A DNA stretch of 6,941 nucleotides from Aadella sp043822885 (GCA_043822885.1 JBDRBI010000021.1:1-6941); one strand, 5' to 3'; counted from the stretch's first letter, positions 1-4,085 are shown. A program made the numbers and translations. Notes: a model not told the origin generated them from the sequence alone.

Positions 1-73
1 CTATTCTTCCCGATAAAAACCCGCAAATAAGTATTATTCCGAACAGCAGTATTGTGTTCATATTTTCAGCCAT
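1..73 (-). CDS. N-terminus of a membrane protein, possibly a cation:proton antiporter (partial)
   Basis: This is the first 24 codons of a minus-strand gene that leaves the window on the left. The ATG is at 73-71 and is preceded by AAGGAG at 78-83 with a 4-nt spacer, which decides the start; a second in-frame ATG at 61-59 lacks a comparable site. The peptide starts MAENMN and continues as one hydrophobic segment (ILLFGIILICGFLSGRI). That is a first transmembrane helix without a cleavage site, ending in a Gly-Arg turn. This pattern resembles the N-terminus of CPA2-type Na+/K+:H+ antiporters, but 24 residues are too few to assign a family. It is the third gene of the minus-strand series pcm, rlmN, this gene, 276 nt after the rlmN stop. 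That it is a gene is fairly safe; the product is a guess. Confidence 0.6.
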   Translation of the reverse strand, partial: MAENMNTILLFGIILICGFLSGRI

Positions 74-86
74 AACACTCCTTATT

Positions 87-156
87 GGTGGATGGTCTTT
101 GGTGAATGGTGAATAGCGGATGACCATAGACTATAGACCATTGACCATAGACAGTG
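87..156 (+). repeat. Degenerate heptanucleotide tandem array
   Basis: Ten consecutive 7-nt units lie in strict register. They start with a GGTGAAT-type half (ggtggat, ggtcttt, ggtgaat, ggtgaat, agcggat) and change without loss of phase into a GACCATA-type half (gaccata, gactata, gaccatt, gaccata, gacagtg). The array begins just upstream of the ribosome binding site of the membrane-protein gene, within its 5' untranslated region, and ends in the 16-nt box at 154-169. No coding potential is evident. The same word family recurs at 1417-1549 (inverted) and 2277-2339. Confidence 0.8.
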
Positions 157-169
157 ATTGACCGATATG
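154..169 (+). repeat. 16-nt box GTGATTGACYGATATG, copy 1
   Basis: The sequence is gtgattgaccgatatg. It follows a heptad array directly and overlaps its last unit. The same box with T at the Y position is at 2337-2352 and 3875-3890, also next to heptad-patterned DNA and in the same orientation. Its function is unknown. Confidence 0.7.
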
Positions 170-199
170 CCATATTCGTCCTTCGTTAGAGTCAAAGGG

Positions 200-249
200 T
201 CATCATTCGCTTCGCTCATTAGAGTCATCGTTCGCTTCGCTCTCTAGAG
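200..249 (+). repeat. 25-nt direct tandem repeat, two copies
   Basis: Positions 200-224 and 225-249 are two adjacent 25-nt units matching at 22 of 25 positions. Each contains the core ttcgcttcgct and ends in tagag. A further gagtca word precedes the pair near 190 and another follows it. The repeat lies in the rlmN to membrane-protein gap. Confidence 0.7.
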
Positions 250-289
250 TCAATTTTTCTACTCTGATCTACTTCCTCATCGGTCCAAC

Positions 290-321
290 CTGACTCTCTG
301 ACTCTTTGACTCTCTGACTCT
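290..321 (+). repeat. Octanucleotide tandem array (CTGACTCT x4)
   Basis: Four contiguous 8-nt units (ctgactct, ctgactct, ttgactct, ctgactct) lie 28 nt downstream of the rlmN stop codon on the minus strand. The words gagtca/tgactc also recur through 187-252. No intrinsic terminator hairpin is visible behind rlmN, so this repeat tract is what fills that 3' flank. Confidence 0.8.
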
Positions 322-349
322 GTCCCTGGTGACTTCTTCTATCTTCCCT

Positions 350-1360
350 TCACCCACCCGCTGCCAGTTGTCCGCAGGCGGCCAGGATATCTTTTCCGCG
401 GGATCTTCTTACGGTAACTATATTTCCCTGCGCTCTTAATCTATCCTTGAATCGCTGAACTTTGACCGGGCTCGTAGGCTCCCACTTATACGGATTGCAT
501 GGTATCAGGTTTATTTTAGCGCTTATCCTTTTGGCTATCCGGGATAATCCCTCGGCATCTTTTTGCGAGTCGTTCTTATCTTTTATGAGCGCGTATTCGA
601 GAGTTATTATACGGCCTGTTTGCTGATAATATTTTTTGCACACCGGTACCAGTTCTTCCAGCGGATATTTTCTGTTTGCCGGAACGAGTTCATCCCTGAG
701 AACATTGCTTGCGGCATGCAAGGATACCGATAATTCTATCTGTATACCCAGATCTTTTAATTTCAGTATTCCCGGGACTATCCCGCAGGTCGATACTGTT
801 ATTTTACGGGCACCTATTCCCAGACCTTTTTTGTGATTCATGATCTTTATGGATCCCGCGAGATTGTCATAATTATCCAAAGGTTCTCCCATACCCATAA
901 ACACTATATTCGTAGCTTTTTCTTTTACGAGTTCCTGTACGGCCGTAACCTGTCCTACTATCTCGGATACGTCAAGGTCGCGTTTGAACCCGCTTTTTCC
1001 GCTTGCGCAGAAAGGACATTTATATTTGCACCCTGATTGTGTAGATAGACATAATGTATTGCGGGTTTTATCCTTTATGAACACAGATTCTATGTATTCG
1101 TCCGTTCCTATCTTCCATAGGAACTTTTGCGTTCCGTCTTTGGATCGCTCGCGTTTTTCGAGCGTTAGTTTGTTTATAACGAACTCCCCGTCAAGCTCCT
1201 GTATCAATGCTTTGGGAAGGTTTGTCATCTCGGAAAAAGAAGACGCGTTTTTGTTATAAAGCCAAGAGAACACCTGTTCGGCCCTATGCCTTGGCTGCCC
1301 TTTTCCCTTAAACAGGATTTCTAGTTCCTGAAATGTAAAATTATTAATATTCTTTTTCAT
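350..1360 (-). CDS. rlmN: 23S rRNA (adenine2503-C2)-methyltransferase, radical SAM
   Basis: RlmN is a cytoplasmic radical-SAM enzyme that methylates C2 of A2503 in 23S rRNA; the family also modifies A37 of some tRNAs. The 336-residue protein has the family layout: an N-terminal helical part (1-90), then the [4Fe-4S] motif CKYKCPFC with Cys111, Cys115 and Cys118, the SAM-binding MGMGEP at 155-160, and the C-terminal DILAACGQL in which Cys329 corresponds to the methyl-carrying cysteine. The NLIPCNP stretch (284-290) is also typical. Length is slightly below the E. coli enzyme, with a short C-terminus. The ATG at 1360-1358 matches family N-termini, but no Shine-Dalgarno sequence precedes it: a heptad array begins 4 nt upstream. 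It lies 168 nt behind pcm and is probably co-oriented or cotranscribed with it. It is assigned to RlmN rather than Cfr on overall resemblance. Confidence 0.96.
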   Translation of the reverse strand: MKKNINNFTFQELEILFKGKGQPRHRAEQVFSWLYNKNASSFSEMTNLPKALIQELDGEFVINKLTLEKRERSKDGTQKFLWKIGTDEYIESVFIKDKTRNTLCLSTQSGCKYKCPFCASGKSGFKRDLDVSEIVGQVTAVQELVKEKATNIVFMGMGEPLDNYDNLAGSIKIMNHKKGLGIGARKITVSTCGIVPGILKLKDLGIQIELSVSLHAASNVLRDELVPANRKYPLEELVPVCKKYYQQTGRIITLEYALIKDKNDSQKDAEGLSRIAKRISAKINLIPCNPYKWEPTSPVKVQRFKDRLRAQGNIVTVRRSRGKDILAACGQLAAGG

Positions 1361-1364
1361 ATGT

Positions 1365-1399
1365 TAGTTCGTAGTTGATAGTTAATGGTTCGTAGTGTT
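1365..1399 (+). repeat. Heptad tandem array abutting the rlmN start
   Basis: Five 7-nt units lie in register: tagttcg, tagttga, tagttaa, tggttcg, tagtgtt. The array occupies the place where a ribosome binding site for rlmN would be expected. A 17-nt interruption separates it from the next array at 1417. Confidence 0.7.
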
Positions 1400-1416
1400 C
1401 TACCCTATATGCTTTC

Positions 1417-1549
1417 TTCTTCCCTCGTCCTTCGTCCCTCTTCCTTCTCTTTCTCGCCTCTCGCTTCTATCTTCTCGCCTCAATGGTCTATGGTCAATGG
1501 TCTATAGTCTATGGTCATTCGCTGTTCCTCATTCACCGTTCACCATCGG
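1417..1549 (-). repeat. Long heptad array reaching into the 3' end of pcm
   Basis: Nineteen consecutive 7-nt words can be read without a phase break. The left part is pyrimidine-rich (ttcttcc, ctcgtcc, ttcgtcc, ctcttcc, then tctcgcc, tctcgct, tctatct, tctcgcc). It passes into tcaatgg/tctatgg units, and finally into tcattca, ccgttca, ccatcgg. Read on the minus strand, the middle is the same word family as the arrays at 122-149 and 2298-2332. The last three units lie inside pcm and encode its C-terminal residues and stop. The central tggtcta-type part (1484-1518) is the clearest; the flanking words are more degenerate. Confidence 0.7.
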
Positions 1550-2227
1550 AACGAATCTGACCGGTAAAAGTGACCTCTTATCAAAACCACTTTCGGTGCG
1601 CGTTATGAGATATAGTTCCTGAGTGCCTTGACCCACGGGGATCACCATTCTGCCGCCAAGTTTAAGCTGATCAATAAGTTTTAAAGGTATTTCCGGCGGC
1701 GCGGCGGTGACAACTATAACATCGAACGGCGCGTACTCGATCCATCCTTTATACCCGTCTCCCGATCTCACCTTTATATTGGTATACCCCAGATCTTTTA
1801 ATATCTTTTCCGCGTGTTCCGCCAAAGGTTCCAGGATCTCAACAGTATAGACCTCTTTGGCGATCTCCGCAAGGATAGCGGCCTGATACCCCGATCCTGT
1901 CCCTATCTCAAGCACACGATCATCGGGTCCGATCTCGGCTATTTCTGTCATATACGCGACGATATAAGGCTGGGAGATGGTCTGTCCGTATCCTATGGGA
2001 AGCGGATGGTCATTGTAAGCGGAATTCAGCGTATTCTCATCTACAAAAAGATGCCGTTCCACTTTCCTCATAGCGCCTAATACCCTTTCATCCACTATCC
2101 CGCGCGAGGCAATCTGCCTTTCTACCATATCCTCTCTCCTTTTGCCGTACATATCCCCTCCTTCAGACGAGTTCAAAGGTAAAAAAAACCCCATCGCGCA
2201 CAATAATGTAATAACATACCTATTCAT
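1529..2227 (-). CDS. pcm: Protein-L-isoaspartate O-methyltransferase, possibly exported
   Basis: This SAM-dependent enzyme methylates isoaspartyl residues and so starts repair of aged proteins. Family marks, numbered from the ATG at 2227: GYGQTISQPY (79-88), SAM motif I EIGTGSGYQ (107-115), GDGYKGW (156-162), VTAAPPEIP (173-181), GGRMVIPVG (191-199) and the C-terminal VRFVPM. Residues 1-24 (MNRYVITLL, then CAMGFFLPL) look like a signal peptide: one arginine, a hydrophobic core, then NSSEGGD. A second start, ATG at 2152-2150, has a strong AAGGAGGGG site and would give a 207-residue cytosolic enzyme close to E. coli Pcm in length. I chose 2227 because exported forms with this layout are known in the family; GTG at 2233 is a third option. 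A TATAAA hexamer at 2242-2247 (minus) may be a -10 element. The function is secure; the start and the compartment are open. Confidence 0.93.
   Translation of the reverse strand: MNRYVITLLCAMGFFLPLNSSEGGDMYGKRREDMVERQIASRGIVDERVLGAMRKVERHLFVDENTLNSAYNDHPLPIGYGQTISQPYIVAYMTEIAEIGPDDRVLEIGTGSGYQAAILAEIAKEVYTVEILEPLAEHAEKILKDLGYTNIKVRSGDGYKGWIEYAPFDVIVVTAAPPEIPLKLIDQLKLGGRMVIPVGQGTQELYLITRTESGFDKRSLLPVRFVPMVNGE
2153..2163 (-). promoter_or_regulatory. Strong internal ribosome binding site in pcm
   Basis: AAGGAGGGG at 2163-2155 lies 2 nt before ATG 2152-2150 (4 nt counted from AGGAGG). It is the best Shine-Dalgarno sequence near either pcm start and would produce a form without the hydrophobic leader. 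It also encodes the EGGD residues of the longer form, so it could be incidental. Confidence 0.5.
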
Positions 2228-2276
2228 CAGCACGGTTGTATTTTATAATAAACGGGACGGAACGTATATAGTAAAT

Positions 2277-2339
2277 GTGAATAGTGGATAGTGAATGGAC
2301 CATAGACCTTTGACTATAGACTATAGACCACTGACAGTG
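2277..2339 (+). repeat. Heptad tandem array upstream of pcm
   Basis: Nine in-register 7-nt units: gtgaata, gtggata, gtgaatg, gaccata, gaccttt, gactata, gactata, gaccact, gacagtg. The order of the word classes (GTGAAT-type, then GACCATA-type, then gacagtg) is the same as in the array at 87-156. The two loci are therefore copies of one composite element and not independent simple repeats. Confidence 0.8.
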
Positions 2340-2352
2340 ATTGACTGATATG
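2337..2352 (+). repeat. 16-nt box GTGATTGACYGATATG, copy 2
   Basis: gtgattgactgatatg overlaps the last heptad unit and is followed by gaattcttgc, as in copy 3 at 3875-3890 (aaattcttgc). Copies 2 and 3 therefore share about 26 nt. Confidence 0.75.
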
Positions 2353-2368
2353 GAATTCTTGCCCCCTC

Positions 2369-2438
2369 TTCCAGGCCGGGCCTGTACCCAGGCCGGGGCT
2401 GAGTGTAGGCCCGGCCTGGGTACAGGCCCGGCCTGGAA
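2369..2438. repeat. 29-bp perfect GC-rich inverted repeat (cruciform or hairpin)
   Basis: The arms 2369-2397 and 2410-2438 are exact reverse complements, with a 12-nt loop. Each arm is about 76% GC in an otherwise AT-leaning region. Within the arms, CCAGGCCGGG occurs directly at 2371-2380 and 2388-2397, and its complement CCCGGCCTGG at 2410-2419 and 2427-2436, both pairs spaced 17 nt. No T-run follows on either strand, so it is not a standard intrinsic terminator. It interrupts the sequence shared by the two box-plus-RNA-like elements, as if inserted. Confidence 0.9.
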
Positions 2439-2510
2439 TACCTGCTGCACTGTTCCTACTTCTCAAGAGTGTGGAAATGTGTTAGAATTACGTGACATTT
2501 ATGGAGGAGT

Positions 2511-2650
2511 TCTGCTTTCTCCTTCGCCCTGTTTGGCTTCGGAGGAACTTCGTCGCTGTTAGATAATATAGCTTTATGGTACAGCTTCGCAGAAACCGAT
2601 AGGTCCTGCGAAACTCTACCATCTGCTTGTGTTTTGAAGAGTGAAGCAGA
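2511..2650 (+). ncRNA. Putative structured RNA element, copy 1 (leader of the PAS gene)
   Basis: Three nested stems can be drawn: TCTGCTT 2511-2517 with AAGCAGA 2644-2650, ATGGTA 2576-2581 with TACCAT 2617-2622, and TTCGCAG 2586-2592 with CTGCGAA 2606-2612. The element shares primary motifs with the copy at 3939-4020 (TTAGATAAT, GGTACAGCT.CGCAG, CTACCA) in the same order. One base pair of the middle stem is A-T here and C-G there, a compensated change. It ends 12 nt before the ribosome binding site of the PAS gene, so it would sit in that mRNA leader. I could not match it to a known riboswitch. It may be a dispersed repeat and not a functional RNA. Confidence 0.4.
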
Positions 2651-2662
2651 CCATTTAAAAAC

Positions 2663-2670
2663 AAAGGAGG
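2663..2670 (+). promoter_or_regulatory. Ribosome binding site of the PAS gene
   Basis: AAAGGAGG lies 5 nt before ATG 2676-2678. It decides the start against an upstream in-frame TTG at 2634. The 13 nt caaaggaggcgtt around it are repeated exactly at 3231-3243 before the second sensor gene. Confidence 0.85.
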
Positions 2671-2675
2671 CGTTA

Positions 2676-3161
2676 ATGTTAAAAGCTATTTCGGAACCTT
2701 TAAAAGACATAATAGATTCTTTTCAGCACCCTTTTTATGTAATTGACATTGAGTCTTATAAAATTGTGTTTGCAAATAAAGCCTGTGCTTTTGGTGATCT
2801 AGACGAGAAGGCGACATGCCATCTACTTACTCATCATTCCAGCACTCCTTGCTCGGGAGAGCATATTTGTCCTATTAACGAGGTAAAAAAGACAAAGAAA
2901 TCTACAATTACTGAACACATTCATTTTGACAATAAGGGGAACCCTAGAAATATGGAAGTACATGGAGACCCTGTTTTTGATGAAGCAGGGAATGTTAAAA
3001 TGATGATAGAGTATTCATTTGATATTACCGACCGTAAAAAGGCAGAACAAGCTCTTTTAAAAACCGAACAAGAGTTAAAAGAGAAATTAGAGGTAATAGA
3101 AAAATTTCTTAAGTTTGCAATTAATCGAGAACTTAAAATGGTGGAACTAAAAAAACAATAG
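2676..3161 (+). CDS. Stand-alone PAS-domain sensor protein with Cys/His cluster
   Basis: This is a 161-residue soluble protein. Residues 8-120 form a PAS domain: FYVIDIESYKIVFANKAC (20-37) is the typical first strand pair, and IEYSFDITDRKKAEQAL (111-127) is the typical PAC end. Between them Cys37, Cys48, His50, His53, His54, Cys59, His63 and Cys65 form a cluster (CHLLTHH, PCSGEHICP) seen in a PAS subgroup of sensor kinases; metal, haem or redox sensing is an inference. From 124 a coiled coil runs to the end with KFAINRELKMVELKKQ, a sequence that in sensor kinases links to output domains. No kinase, GGDEF or other output follows. The stop comes right after an in-phase A7 heptamer; a -1 shift would add 16 residues (176 in total). 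GC is low (16 of 60 bases at 2701-2760). It is probably cotranscribed with the next gene, 87 nt on. Confidence 0.85.
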   Translation: MLKAISEPLKDIIDSFQHPFYVIDIESYKIVFANKACAFGDLDEKATCHLLTHHSSTPCSGEHICPINEVKKTKKSTITEHIHFDNKGNPRNMEVHGDPVFDEAGNVKMMIEYSFDITDRKKAEQALLKTEQELKEKLEVIEKFLKFAINRELKMVELKKQ

Positions 3162-3212
3162 AAACGTTAAAAAAAGAACTTGCCGAATCTTTTAGCGATA
3201 AATAAATTTTAG
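3066..3212 (+). repeat. 147-bp direct repeat, copy A (shared sensor tail)
   Basis: This copy encodes the coiled-coil C-terminus of the PAS protein and continues 51 nt past its stop. It matches 3588-3734 without gaps at 140 of 147 positions. Six differences lie before the stop codon and one after it. Confidence 0.95.
3149..3155 (+). other. Candidate -1 slippery heptamer A AAA AAA in the PAS gene
   Basis: In the reading frame the codons are CTA AAA AAA CAA TAG, so the heptamer has the X XXY YYZ phase used in -1 ribosomal frameshifting. After a -1 slip, reading continues as ACA ATA GAA for 16 codons to TAA at 3203-3205 and gives TIETLKKELAESFSDK. That continues the coiled coil in its natural pattern. 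The second gene has the same arrangement. No strong downstream hairpin is evident; GGTGG at 3140-3144 is a weak upstream SD-like stretch. Confidence 0.45.
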
Positions 3213-3231
3213 CGCCAAACACACCGCTTGC

Positions 3232-3239
3232 AAAGGAGG
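3232..3239 (+). promoter_or_regulatory. Ribosome binding site of the Rossmann-fold gene
   Basis: AAAGGAGG lies 9 nt before GTG 3249-3251. It rules out the in-frame TTG at 3228, which precedes and abuts it. Confidence 0.8.
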
Positions 3240-3248
3240 CGTTCACTT

Positions 3249-3683
3249 GTGGAAAACAGAAAACTTAATATTATAGTAGTTGGGGCGGGTATGGGTGGGT
3301 GTTCGCTTATCGAAATATTCAAAGATAGCGAAACCGTGAACATTGTCGGTGTTATCGATATTAATACGGAAGCTCCGGGTATACACCTAGCCCAAAAATA
3401 CGGTATACCTACAAGCACTACATGGGAAGAGTTCATCTGCCTGGAAACTTTGGATGAAATATTCGATGTCACGGGAAGCTATACGATATTCAAGCAACTC
3501 ATCAAAACTAAACCTGAACATGTCGGGATAATAGGCGGTCCCAGTGCTAAGATGATATGGCAGCTTTTAGAAGAGCGTACAGAACACGAACAAGAGTTAA
3601 AAAAGAAATTAGAGGAATTAGAAAAGTTTCTTAAGTTTGCAGTTAATCGAGAACTTACAATGGTGGAACTAAAAAAACAATAG
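3249..3683 (+). CDS. Rossmann-fold sensor-like protein with PAS-protein-type coiled-coil tail
   Basis: This is a 144-residue soluble protein starting at GTG. Residues 5-110 form a dinucleotide-binding Rossmann domain: strand KLNIIVV, then the GAGMGG loop (12-17), an acidic residue at the end of strand two (Asp37 in VGVIDIN), IFDVTGS (71-77) and a final strand HVGIIGGPSAK (91-101). Similar domains (VADIN-x-APG, then IPT) occur at the N-terminus of some bacterial sensor kinases, so the likely role is sensing a nucleotide, NAD(P)(H) or CoA-type ligand. No catalytic residues for a dehydrogenase are evident. From 109 it passes into a coiled coil nearly identical to that of the PAS protein (KFAVNRELTMVELKKQ). 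It also stops after the same A7 heptamer; a -1 shift would give 159 residues. No output domain is present. GC at 3301-3360 is 23 of 60 bases, above the PAS gene. The two proteins may pair through their tails. Confidence 0.82.
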   Translation: MENRKLNIIVVGAGMGGCSLIEIFKDSETVNIVGVIDINTEAPGIHLAQKYGIPTSTTWEEFICLETLDEIFDVTGSYTIFKQLIKTKPEHVGIIGGPSAKMIWQLLEERTEHEQELKKKLEELEKFLKFAVNRELTMVELKKQ

Positions 3684-3734
3684 AAGCGTTAAAAAAAGAA
3701 CTTGCCGAATCTTTTAGCGATAAATAAATTTTAG
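3588..3734 (+). repeat. 147-bp direct repeat, copy B (shared sensor tail)
   Basis: This is the second copy of 3066-3212, encoding the tail of the Rossmann protein and 51 nt beyond its stop. Its boundaries are sharp: 5' flanks differ before gaacaagag, and 3' flanks differ after attttag. The only post-stop difference is A to G at 3686, a Thr-to-Ala change in the -1 frame. Confidence 0.95.
3671..3677 (+). other. Candidate -1 slippery heptamer A AAA AAA in the Rossmann gene
   Basis: Codon phase is identical to that at 3149-3155: CTA AAA AAA CAA TAG. A -1 slip opens 16 codons to TAA at 3725-3727, giving TIEALKKELAESFSDK. Two copies with the same run length make a random sequencing indel less likely, although a systematic homopolymer error remains possible. 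Confidence 0.45.
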
Positions 3735-3798
3735 TGTTGTGTAAGGGGACATCCCATTTGGTGCCGCCCTATAAGATCAAAAAGAGAGAAGATAGAAA

Positions 3799-3859
3799 GT
3801 TCAGAGTTATGAGTTACGTGACTATTTTGTATTATTTCTCCAAACTCCCAACTCCAAAC
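3799..3859 (+). repeat. Short heptad runs
   Basis: Positions 3799-3819 read gttcaga, gttatga, gttacgt, and 3839-3859 read tccaaac, tcccaac, tccaaac. The 19 nt between them show no clear unit. The words differ from those of the left-hand arrays but the 7-nt period is the same. Confidence 0.5.
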
Positions 3860-3874
3860 TGATTTGAGTTCGGA

Positions 3875-3890
3875 GTGATTGACTGATATG
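3875..3890 (+). repeat. 16-nt box GTGATTGACYGATATG, copy 3
   Basis: gtgattgactgatatg is followed by aaattcttgc and a second aattcttgc 10 nt later. It lies 48 nt before the second foldable element; copy 2 lies before the first element in the same order. Confidence 0.75.
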
Positions 3891-3938
3891 AAATTCTTGC
3901 GAATTCTTGCACCGTTTAGGATTTTAGCTTTACAAGTG

Positions 3939-4020
3939 TTCTGCTTTGCTATTAGATAATGTTAACTGCTGGTACAGCTACGCAGGAACTATCCCTTCGA
4001 AGTTCTACCAGCAAGCAGAA
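3939..4020 (+). ncRNA. Putative structured RNA element, copy 2
   Basis: Three nested stems: TTCTGCTT 3939-3946 with AAGCAGAA 4013-4020, GCTGGTA 3968-3974 with TACCAGC 4006-4012, and GAACT 3986-3990 with AGTTC 4001-4005. The three 3' strands are contiguous (4001-4020), while the 5' strands are separated by two single-stranded segments that carry the motifs shared with copy 1. This asymmetric design, and the compensated pair in the middle stem, favour an RNA fold over chance. It lies downstream of the sensor pair and before the terminator, so it could be part of the same transcript. Confidence 0.4.
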
Positions 4021-4085
4021 ATAGTAAAGAATGAAGAAGGATGTCCCCAACATACTTGGGAATTAATAGTGATGTCATCCATTAA

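Larger units (their letters stand above)
2228..2675. other. Divergent intergenic region between pcm and the PAS gene
   Basis: These 448 nt hold no convincing gene. From left to right: a TATAAA-like hexamer for pcm (2242-2247, minus), a heptad array (2277-2339), the 16-nt box (2337-2352), a GC-rich perfect hairpin (2369-2438), a foldable element (2511-2650) and the ribosome binding site of the PAS gene (2663-2670). I see no clear plus-strand promoter with both hexamers. Confidence 0.7.
3745..4048. mobile_element. MITE-like segment bounded by 10-bp inverted repeats
   Basis: GGGGACATCC at 3745-3754 and GGATGTCCCC at 4039-4048 are perfect 10-bp inverted repeats 304 nt apart end to end. The inside has no transposase and no open frame of note; it contains heptad runs, the 16-nt box and the foldable element. 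I see no target-site duplication outside. The related hairpin GGGACA/TGTCCC at 4092-4111 belongs to the same word family. The call as a non-autonomous element is an inference. Confidence 0.35.

Noticed and set aside
87..156. CRISPR array
   Set aside because: Units are 7 nt in direct contact, with no spacers of constant length and no cas gene in view.
2220..2450. Minus-strand 76-codon open frame across the GC hairpin and the heptad array
   Set aside because: Its sequence is the translation of a palindrome and tandem repeats (AGPVPRPG, then repeated Ser/Tyr/His words); there is no protein-like composition.
2558..2567. GTTAGAT in the left foldable element resembles an integron attC core (GTTRRRY)
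   Set aside because: No matching RYYYAAC inverse core lies at the proper distance, and the second copy of the element has ATTAGAT, which breaks the consensus.
2456..2710. Minus-strand 84-codon open frame over the left foldable element
   Set aside because: It overlaps the ribosome binding site and start of the PAS gene, has no ribosome binding site that I can see, and falls on a repeat-like element whose second copy lacks an equivalent frame.
3240..3683. Stand-alone dehydrogenase for the Rossmann protein
   Set aside because: Only the nucleotide-binding half is present; there is no catalytic domain, and the protein goes straight into a signalling-type coiled coil.
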